From Ruminococcaceae bacterium UBA7212 (lineage in GTDB: Bacteria > Bacillota > Clostridia > Oscillospirales > Acutalibacteraceae): a DNA stretch of 51,882 bases. This document shows, in pieces, positions 35,760-45,085 of this stretch. The first letter of the stretch is position 1. Each line of letters begins with the position of its first letter. Location: NCBI GenBank assembly GCA_002490525.1, contig DKUE01000028.1, forward strand, positions 1 to 51,882, written 5' to 3'. Position numbers and translations under genes: made by a program. The notes beneath the pieces were generated by a model. That model made no database searches, was not told where the DNA came from, and saw only the letters and a list, made by a program, of their open reading frames with translations.

Positions 35760-38700
35760 TCAGACTTCCTCGTCACGCTTGCGTTTCAGTGCACCTGCAG
35801 TAATAAAAGCAGTTGCGGCCACAGGTACAGCCAACACAAATACCGAAGCAACCTGCTTACCGGAAGTCTTGGGGATAGAACCGTCTGTGTCAGCCTCACC
35901 GCCGTTACCGTTTTCTGAAGGTGTAACGTCCTCCGCTTTGGAAATTGCAAAGCTGTCAATCTTAGAGGCTTTTCCGTTCTTCACGGTATAGGCATCAAAG
36001 AAAAGATTTTCGCCGTCAATCTGAATTGCAGAAAATACAGGTGCGGTCGCATCATAAATGGTTTCCGCTCGCGGGAACAGCTTATCGGTATCTGCAGCAT
36101 TCTTCGTCTGATAATATTTCACACCTGAACAACCGTCAATCGTATATACAGTGCCATCGGGGTTCACCATTGCATTGTATGAATCACCGTTGTGCGTAAC
36201 GGTGCGCTCCACAATTTCGCACTCTTTGTTATTGTTCATTGCGGTAGTGCGCAGATAAACATGGTCATGACCCTGCAAAACCACATCAATCCCCAACTCC
36301 GGCATCAATACAGACAACTGTTTACGCAATGCAACAACATCCTTGTCATCATAGTGCGAACCGTTAGAATAAATCGCCTTGTGCATGGAAACAATCTTCC
36401 ATGGTTTATCACTCGCGGCGGCATCTGCTTTGAGCCATTCGAGCTGTTTTGCACCGAGTGTATTATCAGAGTTCAAATCGTTAGTGTTGAGCACCATAAA
36501 GTGTGCATTGTTGTAGTCAAAAGAATAATACACACCGTTTGTCGTATCCTGCTTCGGCAAATTCGAGAACAGGAAATTATCCACAGTTGCGTTTTCGCCG
36601 TTTTTCTCATGGTTTCCTGTTGCCGCCATCATAACGGTATCCATCAAACGGTCGCTTGCTGTATTGAATACCCAGTTCCACTGTTTAAAGTTCTTGCCGC
36701 TGTCAACCACATCGCCTGTATGCATAATAAACTTAGCCTGCGGATACAGTTTAAATGCAGTATCAACAACATTTGCCCATGTTTCATACTGGCGTTCAAT
36801 ACCGCCCTGGCTATCGCTCATATGGAAGAATGTAAACCTATCGGAACGGTCAGCCATTTCAAAAGTACCGACCTCGCTCCACCACCCGCGTGAAGCATCA
36901 CCGACACGGTAACAGTATTTCTGACCGGGTTTCAGTCCGCCGACCTTTACCATATGGCGGTTAACCTGAAATTCATAGGAAATCACACCGATGACACCTA
37001 AGTCCACACCGGGTCTTTCGCGCGTCACGCGCTGCGTATCGGTTACAACACTGCTGCCGGTAGTCGGCGTACCTGTGAATTTCGGGTTTTTGGAATAAGG
37101 CACAATTTCAATATCTGAACCTTTAACGCTTGTTTTGGTATACCAACTGATATTGCGCGATGTTGCACTGTCGGCACCGAAGGTGACTGCAATACCCGAA
37201 GGCAAACGCAAATCTTCTACCGTAGGTGTAACAGGTATTTTGCCGCTGTAAGTAATCTTACCGTGATTGTCTGCCTGCGGTGCAGGATTGCTGTCCGTTG
37301 TTAAGTCGGAAAGTATGCTGTAAAATTCATAGGCAATGGTTTCAATTTGGCTTTCTGTTAAATACTCATCCATGTAGTGCTGCAAAACATCGTCCAGGGA
37401 TTTGTATTCTACAATACCTGCTGCAAAGAACAAATTGATAATCTGTGCAAGCGTCGGCTGCGGAACCAGATCTACGATACTGGCGCTGCTCGCACCGCCA
37501 TCCTCCAGCAATTGTGCAAGCGTCTGCTGTAAAAGGACTTCTGCTTCTTCGCCGCTCAGATTGCCGATAATACCGAACACATCAATGCGGATATTCTTGA
37601 GAATTTCATCCTCTAAAAGGTCATGAAGTACAACATCAATCAGTGTATCCAAAATAACGCCTGCGTTTTCACCGCGTTCAAAGCGTGCCAAAACATCGGT
37701 CATAAACGGGTCATCGCTGAGATTTTCATTGCCCGCATAGAATGTTGCCAAAACAGTAGATGCGGTTTCGCCGAAGTTGCCGCCGCGCGATGGGTCACCG
37801 AAGCCGTATGTGTTCAAATATTTTGTGCAGGGAACGGGAGACATCTGCAAAGAGGTGATTTTTTGCACTGCCGCATCAGCGACCGCAATCAAATGCGCGG
37901 TGCCCTTACCGCCATCCAAATAGGTTCTTTCGACCTGGTCACAGATATTTTTAATCAGCGCTTTCAAAGAAATCTTTGTAACACCCTTGATTGCACCAAG
38001 GCCCGAGCCGCTTTTCAGAAGCCCATCCAGAACACTGTCCAAATTCAAGCTCTTTGCCAAATACAGATACAAACTGCCTGCCTCGTTAATATCAGGCAAC
38101 AAGGTGTATTCCAGCATATAGCGAAGGTAATTATGTATGAATCCGTTAATATCGTCACCGCCGAAATTCAGCGCAAAGGCAGTGAGACGGAACGGCTTCG
38201 GGTAAGTCACACCATATGCCGTAACCGGTCGGGATGCATCAATATCAATATTGTCATAGGTTACCGAAATGTCCCCTGCGGGATTGCGGTTGTCGAGCGT
38301 AACCGTGCGGATATAGCACGGGAAATTCAGCATGGATGACTGCGAGAAATCCGTCAGTGTTTCACCGTTATCGGATGTGTGCGAAGCCACATCCGTCAAG
38401 TGAATATGCCCCGTAAAGGCAAAATGCATACCTGCATCCGCAAAAGACTCGCAGACCTCCTGCCAGTTATCAATCGGGAAAGCAGTAAAGAGATTATCCT
38501 CATTTTCAAAATGCTGTACAAGATTGAAGTGCGTAAGGCCGAGCACTGTTAAGCCTTTTGCTTTTGCATCGGCAATCTGCTCAAGTGCCCACTGCATCAG
38601 CGCTTTGGAATATGCGCCGCGAGTTTCGCCTTTATCTTCACCCTTGGAATTGATTTCTTTGGAATAGCACCCGCCGTCCAAAGCGATTAAGCGATATCCG

Positions 38701-39299
38701 CCCTCTAAGGTCGCCGCATAGGAAAGACCGCCTGCTTTTTCCCCCGCGGGCGGTGTGAAGAATGTATCGGCAAGATCATAACCGAGCTCCGCATAAATTT
38801 CGCGAAATTCTTCCGGCTCTGTATAGCGGACAGATTCAAATTTGCCGTTCTTAAACTCTGCCGCGTTATGATTGCGTATATCGTGGTTACCGTTAATCAG
38901 CAGAACTTGCACGCCGGTATCTTTTTCAAACTGTTTCAGTTTTTCGGCAAGTGCAACGTGACCCTCGTACTCACCGTTTTTGGTCAGGTCGCCGGGAATA
39001 ATTACATATTTCAGATTATTCTCTTTTGCCTGAACAGCATACTCATTCAACGCATTGTCTAAAAGAGCATCCGCCAAATAAGAGGTAGTGGAATTGAGCT
39101 TGGACGCTTCAATAAACGCATTGACATCCGAGCCCATCAATTTTTGCGGAAAATAGTGCAGGTCATTCATCACGCCGATGGTCAGTTCGCCGCCGGCAGC
39201 GACGGAATGCATCAGCGTTGTCGGCACAAACGACAGCAACAGTGCGAGTGATAAAACCAGCGCCGCCAATTTCGCCGACATTTTTTTCAATTTGTACAT
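35760..39299 (-). CDS. large surface protein with two metallophosphoesterase domains and IPKTS sorting signal
   Basis: 1,179 residues. A signal peptide (about 1-35) precedes a calcineurin-like phosphoesterase domain (GVMNDLHYF, IPGDLTKNGE, INGNHDIRNH, FTGHIHLTD). A long helical spacer (about 400-640) follows. A second domain has the purple-acid-phosphatase layout, with an Ig/FN3-like module (VNRHMVKVGGLKPGQKYCYRVGD) and metal motifs HMSDSQGG, HTGDVVDSG, TGNHEKNG, SMHKAIYS and GHDHVYLRT. The end is DGSIPKTSGKQ, a hydrophobic segment and KRKRDEEV, a sortase-type tail. Likely a wall-displayed phosphatase or nucleotidase scavenging phosphate. ATG 39299 has GGGGAG upstream. Confidence 0.88.
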   Translation of the reverse strand: MYKLKKMSAKLAALVLSLALLLSFVPTTLMHSVAAGGELTIGVMNDLHYFPQKLMGSDVNAFIEASKLNSTTSYLADALLDNALNEYAVQAKENNLKYVIIPGDLTKNGEYEGHVALAEKLKQFEKDTGVQVLLINGNHDIRNHNAAEFKNGKFESVRYTEPEEFREIYAELGYDLADTFFTPPAGEKAGGLSYAATLEGGYRLIALDGGCYSKEINSKGEDKGETRGAYSKALMQWALEQIADAKAKGLTVLGLTHFNLVQHFENEDNLFTAFPIDNWQEVCESFADAGMHFAFTGHIHLTDVASHTSDNGETLTDFSQSSMLNFPCYIRTVTLDNRNPAGDISVTYDNIDIDASRPVTAYGVTYPKPFRLTAFALNFGGDDINGFIHNYLRYMLEYTLLPDINEAGSLYLYLAKSLNLDSVLDGLLKSGSGLGAIKGVTKISLKALIKNICDQVERTYLDGGKGTAHLIAVADAAVQKITSLQMSPVPCTKYLNTYGFGDPSRGGNFGETASTVLATFYAGNENLSDDPFMTDVLARFERGENAGVILDTLIDVVLHDLLEDEILKNIRIDVFGIIGNLSGEEAEVLLQQTLAQLLEDGGASSASIVDLVPQPTLAQIINLFFAAGIVEYKSLDDVLQHYMDEYLTESQIETIAYEFYSILSDLTTDSNPAPQADNHGKITYSGKIPVTPTVEDLRLPSGIAVTFGADSATSRNISWYTKTSVKGSDIEIVPYSKNPKFTGTPTTGSSVVTDTQRVTRERPGVDLGVIGVISYEFQVNRHMVKVGGLKPGQKYCYRVGDASRGWWSEVGTFEMADRSDRFTFFHMSDSQGGIERQYETWANVVDTAFKLYPQAKFIMHTGDVVDSGKNFKQWNWVFNTASDRLMDTVMMAATGNHEKNGENATVDNFLFSNLPKQDTTNGVYYSFDYNNAHFMVLNTNDLNSDNTLGAKQLEWLKADAAASDKPWKIVSMHKAIYSNGSHYDDKDVVALRKQLSVLMPELGIDVVLQGHDHVYLRTTAMNNNKECEIVERTVTHNGDSYNAMVNPDGTVYTIDGCSGVKYYQTKNAADTDKLFPRAETIYDATAPVFSAIQIDGENLFFDAYTVKNGKASKIDSFAISKAEDVTPSENGNGGEADTDGSIPKTSGKQVASVFVLAVPVAATAFITAGALKRKRDEEV

Positions 39300-39432
39300 G
39301 GCATTCTCCCCTATCTGTAAAATATTAAATAGATACAGGTTGAGTATAGCACAATCTTAAAGCAATTTCAATAATTTTTTCCAAGTCCGAAATATAAAAT
39401 GTGTGTATTTTCGAAGTGTTCTTATAAAATCA

Positions 39433-39897
39433 TCATTTCATCTGTTCAATGCCCATGTTTTCCAGAATACAATCCAGCTTTTTGTGTAAATCCTTAAGGA
39501 TGATTTCACATTTCAAATTGACCTTATAATCATTTTCACTGCGGCGGCGGTCTTTTTGCTCTTGACGCTGTTGACTCATCATAATCAGCGGTGCCTGCAC
39601 AGCGGCGACACAGGACAGCACCAAATTGAGCAAAATAAACGGATACGGGTCGAAAGCCTTGGTCATGGCAAGTCCGTTTATCAATATCCACAACAGCAAA
39701 ATAAAGGAAAACGAAAGAATAAACGTCCAGCTGCCTGCAAACGCCGCCATTTTGTCCGCCGCGCGCTGTCCGAAGGTTTCTTTGTCTTCCCGATTGTCGG
39801 AGACTGTGTTTTCCAGTAAAAGATGTATAATTTCTTCGTTGGACATATTGTCGTGTGACGTGTTTAAAATATAGCCCAAAAGCTCCTTGTCTTCCAT
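39433..39897 (-). CDS. DUF1003 membrane protein
   Basis: 154 residues. It has the DUF1003 core of two transmembrane helices (WTFILSFSFILLLWILIN and PFILLNLVLSCVAAVQAPLIMMSQQRQ), followed by a basic helical cytoplasmic tail (EILKDLHKKLDCIL). ATG 39897 has GAGGTGA upstream. The function is unknown; family members are widespread small membrane proteins. Confidence 0.88.
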   Translation of the reverse strand: MEDKELLGYILNTSHDNMSNEEIIHLLLENTVSDNREDKETFGQRAADKMAAFAGSWTFILSFSFILLLWILINGLAMTKAFDPYPFILLNLVLSCVAAVQAPLIMMSQQRQEQKDRRRSENDYKVNLKCEIILKDLHKKLDCILENMGIEQMK

Positions 39898-39943
39898 ATG
39901 CTCACCTCGGCAATAGTATCGCAATTTTGGCGTTTTTTATGCA

Positions 39944-39976
39944 AAGCGGCACGGTGTAACTTGCACCGTGCCGCTT
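39944..39976 (-). terminator. hairpin terminator after the DUF3784 pair
   Basis: A perfect 13-bp GC-rich stem (39944-39956/39964-39976) with a 7-base loop, just after the stop at 39992. The T-run is short (TTTGC), so efficiency is uncertain. Confidence 0.65.
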
Positions 39977-39991
39977 AACCAAATATAAATT

Positions 39992-40141
39992 TTATAATGC
40001 ATCCGTAAAATGGGATATATAATTCTTTATGTAATCATAACAGAGCGCTGTCAGTTCGTTGGATTGATCTTTTAGCTCGACCTCACAATTATATAAGGTC
40101 TCGTCAAGGCTGTCTTCGAGAACCGCATTGTAATACTGCAT
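39992..40141 (-). CDS. small acidic protein of unknown function, coupled to the DUF3784 gene
   Basis: 49 residues from ATG 40141, one base after the DUF3784 stop, with GGGTGA overlapping that stop. Acidic N-terminal half (YYNAVLEDSLDETLYNCEVE) and no membrane segment. The tight spacing and terminator just behind it argue for a real gene. Not recognised. Confidence 0.5.
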   Translation of the reverse strand: MQYYNAVLEDSLDETLYNCEVELKDQSNELTALCYDYIKNYISHFTDAL

Positions 40142-40142
40142 A

Positions 40143-40457
40143 TCACCCGATAATACCGCCGTTATACTTTTTCTGTACATACCAAAGCAGGAATATGCTG
40201 ACGGCAAAACCAGCAAGCAGAACAGCCGCCCACCAAGCTGACGCGGTAAATGCGTGCACCCCTACAGCGGAAAAACAGGACAGTGCAAACAGGAACAGCA
40301 CACCGCCTATACTGCGTGTGTATGCTTTTGAATCGCTGTCAGCCATATTTGTGTAATGATAGCTGTGCAGCAGCTCGATTTTTCCGAAACCGCCAATCAG
40401 AATTGCACAGACAAGCAAAAGAATCCCGGCAAGACTGAGAATAATCATTTCAATCAT
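40143..40457 (-). CDS. DUF3784-like three-helix membrane protein
   Basis: 104 residues. Three transmembrane segments; the first is followed by LLHSYHYTNMADSDSKAYTRSIG, the DUF3784 signature. Start ATG 40457 has GGAGC 7 bases upstream, better than the earlier in-frame ATGs. The function is unknown. Followed directly by the 49-residue ORF. Confidence 0.75.
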   Translation of the reverse strand: MIEMIILSLAGILLLVCAILIGGFGKIELLHSYHYTNMADSDSKAYTRSIGGVLFLFALSCFSAVGVHAFTASAWWAAVLLAGFAVSIFLLWYVQKKYNGGIIG

Positions 40458-40495
40458 AAAAACAGCTCCATTTATCATACTGCGCATTCACAAAC

Positions 40496-40517
40496 GGGGC
40501 GGTATTTCTACCGCTCC
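40496..40517 (-). terminator. hairpin after the stomatin-like gene
   Basis: GGAGCGGTA pairs with TACCGCCCC around a GAAA loop (one mismatch). There is no clear T-run, but the position right after the operon end fits a terminator. Confidence 0.55.
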
Positions 40518-40536
40518 GCCGAAAATCATTGATTTA

Positions 40537-41475
40537 TTATTTTGCTTCTTTCGGCCCGTCCGTAACCAATTCCTTAAGGCTTGTGGCAAGACCTGCCATG
40601 CTCTGAATTTCAGAGGGGATAATAATCTTCGTTGCTTTGCCGTCTGCCGCCTTCGCGAACGCTTCCAGGCTCTTAATCGCGATGACCGCATCGCTCGGTG
40701 TAGCTTCGTTAATCATACGAATCGCATCGGCATTGGCTTTCTGCACAGCGAGAATTGCCTGCGCTTCACCCTCTGCCTCACGGATTTTGGCTTCCTTAAC
40801 CGCTTCTGCGCGCAGAATTGCCGCCTGTTTTTCCGCTTCTGCGTTGAGAATTTCAGATTCCTTATGACCTTCCGCCACAAGAATCTTACTTGCTTTTTCA
40901 CCCTCAGCATTGAGAATAGCCTCACGGCGCTGACGCTCTGCCTTCATCTGTTTTTCCATCGCGTCCTGAATTTCACGCGGCGGGATGATGTTCTTCAATT
41001 CCACACGGTTGACTTTAATGCCCCACGGGTCGGTGGCTTCATCCAAAATCACGCGAATTTTTGCGTTGATGGTATCACGCGAGGTCAGTGTGCTGTCCAA
41101 CTCCAATTCACCGATAATGTTACGCAGAGTGGTCGCTGTCAAATTTTCAATCGCGGACAGCGGCGCTTCTACACCGTAAGTATACAGTTTCGGGTCAGTA
41201 ATCTGAAAGAACACAACCGTATCAATTTGCATAGTAACGTTATCTTTGGTGATAACCGGCTGCGGCGCAAAATCCACCACCTGTTCTTTTAAAGAGACGA
41301 TTTTTGCCACTCGCTCAAAGAACGGAATTTTAACGTGAAAGCCCGTCTGCCAGGTCGCCATATAAGCGCCGAGGCGCTCGATAACATAAGCTTTTGACTG
41401 CGGAACAATTTTGATGTTGACCACCACAATCAGTAAAACGAGCAGTAAAATACCTGCTAAAACATAAAACCACAT
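40537..41475 (-). CDS. SPFH/band-7 family protein (stomatin-like)
   Basis: 312 residues. One N-terminal membrane helix (WFYVLAGILLLVLLIVVVN), then the SPFH domain (VPQSKAYVIERLGAY, ITKDNVTMQIDTVVFFQITDP, ATTLRNIIGELELD), then a long charged coiled coil with repeated AEAEKQAAILRAEAVKEA. Such proteins form oligomeric rings that organise membrane microdomains. ATG 41475 has AAGGAGGAG upstream. It lies 14 bases after nfeD, the classic partnership. Confidence 0.94.
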   Translation of the reverse strand: MWFYVLAGILLLVLLIVVVNIKIVPQSKAYVIERLGAYMATWQTGFHVKIPFFERVAKIVSLKEQVVDFAPQPVITKDNVTMQIDTVVFFQITDPKLYTYGVEAPLSAIENLTATTLRNIIGELELDSTLTSRDTINAKIRVILDEATDPWGIKVNRVELKNIIPPREIQDAMEKQMKAERQRREAILNAEGEKASKILVAEGHKESEILNAEAEKQAAILRAEAVKEAKIREAEGEAQAILAVQKANADAIRMINEATPSDAVIAIKSLEAFAKAADGKATKIIIPSEIQSMAGLATSLKELVTDGPKEAK

Positions 41476-41489
41476 AAATATTCTCCTCC

Positions 41490-41951
41490 TTAAAATGATG
41501 CGTTTGATTTATTTCGAACGATGAGCTTGACGCCCTCCATCCGTTCCACAATAACAACTGTGCCTTTCGGAATTACGGAATTGTCTGCCGAACGAGCCGT
41601 CCAAACGTTGCCGCCGGTCTTTACCTGCCCGGTCGGTTCCAAATTGTTGATTTCCTCAACCACGACAGCTTCTGCACCGATACAGCGGTCTGCATTGGTT
41701 TTTTGAATTTTTGCGGCAGTCAGCTTTTTCACAAGCGGTCGCGTTGCCACCAAACAAATTGCGGAAATCGCCAAAAACAGCACAATTTGCCAAACGACAT
41801 TCAGCCCGCAGAGATTTGCTATCAATGCGGCAAGTGCCCCCACCGCAAACCAAGCGGAAACCAACTGCACGGACACGGCTTCCAGTACCAAAAACACGAT
41901 CAGCAGCACGACCCAAATTACAGTAAGCGTTGCCGCAGACACAGAAAACAC
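41490..41951 (-). CDS. NfeD-family membrane protein
   Basis: 153 residues, short NfeD form. Transmembrane helices in the first 90 residues (TVIWVVLLIVFLVLEAVSV, NVVWQIVLFLAISAICLVATRP) are followed by the OB-fold NfeD domain (IGAEAVVVEEI, GQVKTGGNVWTARS, IPKGTVVIVERMEGVKLIV). Start GTG 41951 has AGGTGGAG 5 bases upstream, and the longer frame would only add leader sequence. It works with the stomatin-like protein encoded next. Confidence 0.9.
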   Translation of the reverse strand: MFSVSAATLTVIWVVLLIVFLVLEAVSVQLVSAWFAVGALAALIANLCGLNVVWQIVLFLAISAICLVATRPLVKKLTAAKIQKTNADRCIGAEAVVVEEINNLEPTGQVKTGGNVWTARSADNSVIPKGTVVIVERMEGVKLIVRNKSNASF

Positions 41952-42178
41952 AGTGACTCCACCTTTCTTTTTGCTATACATAAATTTATGTTGTACCCAT
42001 AGTATCACAAATTTTTTGCCTTTGCAAGCACCTGCAAGTTTCGGTAAATTCACGTTTTTTTGCAAAGATTCGGCAAATTTTACATATTGGATGAAAAGAT
42101 TTACCCAGAAAAGATACGAATGTGTTTTTCAAGACAACTTTGCAATCGCTTTTTTATGTTTTCACCATATTGTCTTTA

Positions 42179-42224
42179 AAAACACATGTGTTTTGTTTCC
42201 TTTAAGGTTCGCGAGAACCTTAAA
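42179..42224. repeat. two palindromes downstream of the B12-radical SAM gene
   Basis: A perfect 16-base palindrome AAAACACATGTGTTTT at 42179-42194 and a perfect 10-bp hairpin with a 4-base loop at 42201-42224. The second sits 7 bases beyond the radical-SAM stop and may help end transcription, but no T-run follows. The surrounding gap (41952-42230) has no ORF. Confidence 0.5.
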
Positions 42225-42230
42225 AATTTT

Positions 42231-43937
42231 TTAAAATATTTTTAAAGTAGTCGCCAACGGAACGAAATGCAGACCGTATTCCCCTGTTACGGGATTCGGT
42301 GCGGTATAATCGGCATATACGGCACGATTTTCAGTATATAAAATCGCAGTTGCGCGTTTCACGCCTTTTTGTAATTTCGTGTCAGGCTTTGCATTTAAAG
42401 CCGTGCGGACCGCTTTCAGCCGTACATCTTGCCGCTGTAAAAATTTCGGCAACACGCCTGACGCATTGGTGGCCAGTCGGTCGCACACCATTTTATCGCG
42501 TACAGCCACCATGTCCAATTGCAGAAAATCGGTTAAAAACAAAAACAGATATTCCGAATATATATCCAAAGGAACCCGCTGTATTGACCGTTTTGTTTCC
42601 AAAAGCCAATCAGAAAAGCGGATGAAAAATGTAAACGGAGCTGTATTTAACACTTGTAGTGCAAAATTCACTGTGCGCCGAAACCGTCCGCTGTTCCAAA
42701 CGCGGTCAAAAGCGTCCTCCGCACGGTGCATCCGCTGCAATTCCCCAGCAGTCAACCACGGTGTAGACAGCACCTCATACGGCGGCACCTCTGAAAAAGT
42801 GCAGGGATACTGTTCGCAGTTTTCACGCATCGGCGCACCGTACAGCAATTTTAAAAATCCGAATTGCAGCATGTCGGGCTGTAAGGCAAATGCACGGTTG
42901 AAACTGTCAGCAAAACTGTCCGCATCTTCATACGGCAAGCCTGCTATCAAATCGATATGTATATGTATATTGCGCGGTGCAATCAGTTTCTCAATATTCG
43001 CAATCAAGCGCTTTGTATTTGTTTCTCGGCTAACCGCCGCAAGCGTAGTCTCGTTAAAGCTTTGCAAACCGATTTCAAGCTGTATTGCCCCGACAGGTGC
43101 AGTATTTAATAATTCTATGATGCGCTCATCCAGAATATCCCCTGCGATTTCAAAGTGAAAGCATACGCCGTTGGGAATTTTTTCTCCGTAATTTTCGATG
43201 ATAAAAGAAAACAACACATATGCGCGGTGTTTGTCGGCGTTAAATGTGCGGTCTACCAGCTTTACGGTTTTTGCACCGCTGCTTGCCAACAGCAGTATAT
43301 TTTCCTTGGCACGTTCCAAATCAAAGAAACGTACGGTTCCGCAACGACCTGACAAGCAAAATGCACAGGAATAGGGACAGCCGCGCGACGTTTCCAGATA
43401 GGCGATTCGACCGTGCAGGGTTTGCAAATATTCTTCCGAGTACGGTGAAACAGGTTCTTCCGTCGGCAAATAAGGTGCAGAAATATGATAACCACAGCCA
43501 TCACGGTAACAAAGTCCACCGACAACGGATAAATCCGTACCCGCCGTAAGTGCATCTAACAACTGTGCAAACGGTCTTTCCCCTTCGCCCGAAAGCACAA
43601 AATCTATAAACGGGTATTTTTCTAAAATCTCCTGTGCACGGTAACCGACCTCCGGTCCGCCGAGGATAATTCGAATACCCGAATTTTGCTGTTTTAAAGT
43701 TTCGGCAAGTTCCAGCACCTCGGTAACATTCCAAATATAAGTACAAAAGCCGACCACCTGCGGCACATTTTCCGTGATACGAGCCAAAACCGCAGATATC
43801 GGCTCATTTACCGTGCCTTCTACGACTTTTACCGACACTGCATAACGGGAATACGCCTTGGCCCCTGCAAGCAGGCACCAAGGCGCTAAAGATGAATGAA
43901 TATATTTTGAATTTAAACAACAAATAACTGTATGCAT
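42231..43937 (-). CDS. B12-binding radical SAM protein with DUF4080-like C-terminus
   Basis: 568 residues. An N-terminal cobalamin-binding-like Rossmann domain (VVGFCTYIWNVTEVLELAETL, IILGGPEV) precedes the radical-SAM cluster motif CPYSCAFC near residue 190 with LETSRGC before it. The barrel continues with KLVDRTFN, IGLQSFNETTL and HIDLIAGLPYED. The C-terminal 150 residues look like DUF4080. Such proteins carry out methylation or anaerobic modifications of unknown substrate. ATG 43937 follows the pentapeptide gene by 16 bases; last gene of a four-gene operon. Confidence 0.9.
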   Translation of the reverse strand: MHTVICCLNSKYIHSSLAPWCLLAGAKAYSRYAVSVKVVEGTVNEPISAVLARITENVPQVVGFCTYIWNVTEVLELAETLKQQNSGIRIILGGPEVGYRAQEILEKYPFIDFVLSGEGERPFAQLLDALTAGTDLSVVGGLCYRDGCGYHISAPYLPTEEPVSPYSEEYLQTLHGRIAYLETSRGCPYSCAFCLSGRCGTVRFFDLERAKENILLLASSGAKTVKLVDRTFNADKHRAYVLFSFIIENYGEKIPNGVCFHFEIAGDILDERIIELLNTAPVGAIQLEIGLQSFNETTLAAVSRETNTKRLIANIEKLIAPRNIHIHIDLIAGLPYEDADSFADSFNRAFALQPDMLQFGFLKLLYGAPMRENCEQYPCTFSEVPPYEVLSTPWLTAGELQRMHRAEDAFDRVWNSGRFRRTVNFALQVLNTAPFTFFIRFSDWLLETKRSIQRVPLDIYSEYLFLFLTDFLQLDMVAVRDKMVCDRLATNASGVLPKFLQRQDVRLKAVRTALNAKPDTKLQKGVKRATAILYTENRAVYADYTAPNPVTGEYGLHFVPLATTLKIF

Positions 43938-43953
43938 ATAACCCCAACCGTTA

Positions 43954-44604
43954 TTATTTTACCTGCAAGCCGAAAATGCCGATCAAATCGACTGCCTGCT
44001 GTGCAGAAATTTGTATGCCGCGCAGTTCACCGCCGCTTTCGGATACCGTTGGCGCTAAAAACTGACAGTCGGCAAACGAAACGCCGCCCAACCGGCTCTG
44101 AAAGAAATTATTTTTTATAAATGCACAGTCTGTAAGACATATATTTTTCCACTTCACCTGCGAAAAAGAAGTTTCGTCACATTTTGTCACCTTGAGCGCG
44201 GTATTCTCCCAAACCGAACGGTCAAACACAGTATAAGAAAAATTACTGTTTATCACTTCTGTGTTTTTACAGACTGACTCTAAAAAAATTGCACCGATTG
44301 CTTTGCAATTTTCGAACCGACAACGGTTAAACCAACTTTCGGAAAAGGTACAGCCCGAAAAGTTGCAGTCTTTGAAAATTACATCTGCAAAACTCGCCTT
44401 TTCGAAGTTACAATCCTCAAAAATACAGTTTTGCAGTAAACTCCCCCGCAAATCCATGGCATAGAAGTCCGCAGAAAGAATTTTTTGCGATTTACACAGG
44501 ATGCCGCGCACCACGATTTCTTCCCTTGCGCAGATGACTGCAAGCATTTTAAAATCTTCCGCCGCTGTTAAATTATCGCCGATTTTCGGCTTTTGTATCT
44601 GCAT
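43954..44604 (-). CDS. pentapeptide-repeat protein
   Basis: 216 residues. The central part is a right-handed beta-helix of pentapeptide-like repeats (CIFEDCNFEKASFADVIFKD and CNFSGCTFSESWFNRCRFEN) with Phe/Cys in the stacked positions. ATG 44604 has AAGGA upstream, and the start overlaps the previous gene by 31 bases. Some family members mimic DNA to protect gyrase, but nothing here points to that. Confidence 0.85.
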   Translation of the reverse strand: MQIQKPKIGDNLTAAEDFKMLAVICAREEIVVRGILCKSQKILSADFYAMDLRGSLLQNCIFEDCNFEKASFADVIFKDCNFSGCTFSESWFNRCRFENCKAIGAIFLESVCKNTEVINSNFSYTVFDRSVWENTALKVTKCDETSFSQVKWKNICLTDCAFIKNNFFQSRLGGVSFADCQFLAPTVSESGGELRGIQISAQQAVDLIGIFGLQVK

Positions 44605-45085
44605 ATATTTGCAATTCCTTTTTATGCTGTAAATGAATACCGATATGCCCGATGCCCAAACAAGCACAGGCAATCAGCATCCAGATATTCCGCCCATAAA
44701 TACCTAGGAAGAAAAAGGCAAAAACCGGCAGTGATGCGCCCGCCACGGGGATGCCGCAAAGACTGCGATAAAAATCCGACAGCTTCTTCTCATCTTTAAA
44801 ATAACGAACCCACCAAACCTCATATAAAAACATGCACAAGCATGCCGCAACCAAAAGCAGGCTACGCCATGCCAACGGACGCAGATTGAAGTCCGAAAAG
44901 CAAAGCGAAATACAGGTCACCGCAATCTGCCCGCACATTTCAAAGATTTGAAATATTTTGCTTTCACCCTCAGCCGAGTACCCTTCAGGCCGATGCTTAC
45001 TCCAAACAATATTCGGAATAAACAAAAGCAAGAGAAAAACAGCACCGACATAGGAAAACCCGAATGTACCGAGCCAATTCTTCAT
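44573..45085 (-). CDS. five-helix membrane protein of unknown function
   Basis: 170 residues with about five membrane segments (FGFSYVGAVFLLLLFIPNIVW, SLLLVAACLCMFLYEVWWVRY, GIPVAGASLPVFAFFFLGIYG, IWMLIACACLGIGHIGIHL). The pattern is seen in uncharacterised clostridial membrane proteins. The start overlaps the gtrA-like stop by ATGA, so translation is coupled. Second gene of the four-gene operon. Confidence 0.7.
   Translation of the reverse strand: MKNWLGTFGFSYVGAVFLLLLFIPNIVWSKHRPEGYSAEGESKIFQIFEMCGQIAVTCISLCFSDFNLRPLAWRSLLLVAACLCMFLYEVWWVRYFKDEKKLSDFYRSLCGIPVAGASLPVFAFFFLGIYGRNIWMLIACACLGIGHIGIHLQHKKELQIYADTKAENRR

Noticed and set aside
36192..38339. Plus-strand frames of 230-240 codons opposite the phosphoesterase
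   Set aside because: Same reason: shadows of a real 1,179-residue gene.
42379..43158. 259-codon plus-strand frame opposite the B12 radical-SAM gene
   Set aside because: Composition reflects the complementary strand; no start signal or family.
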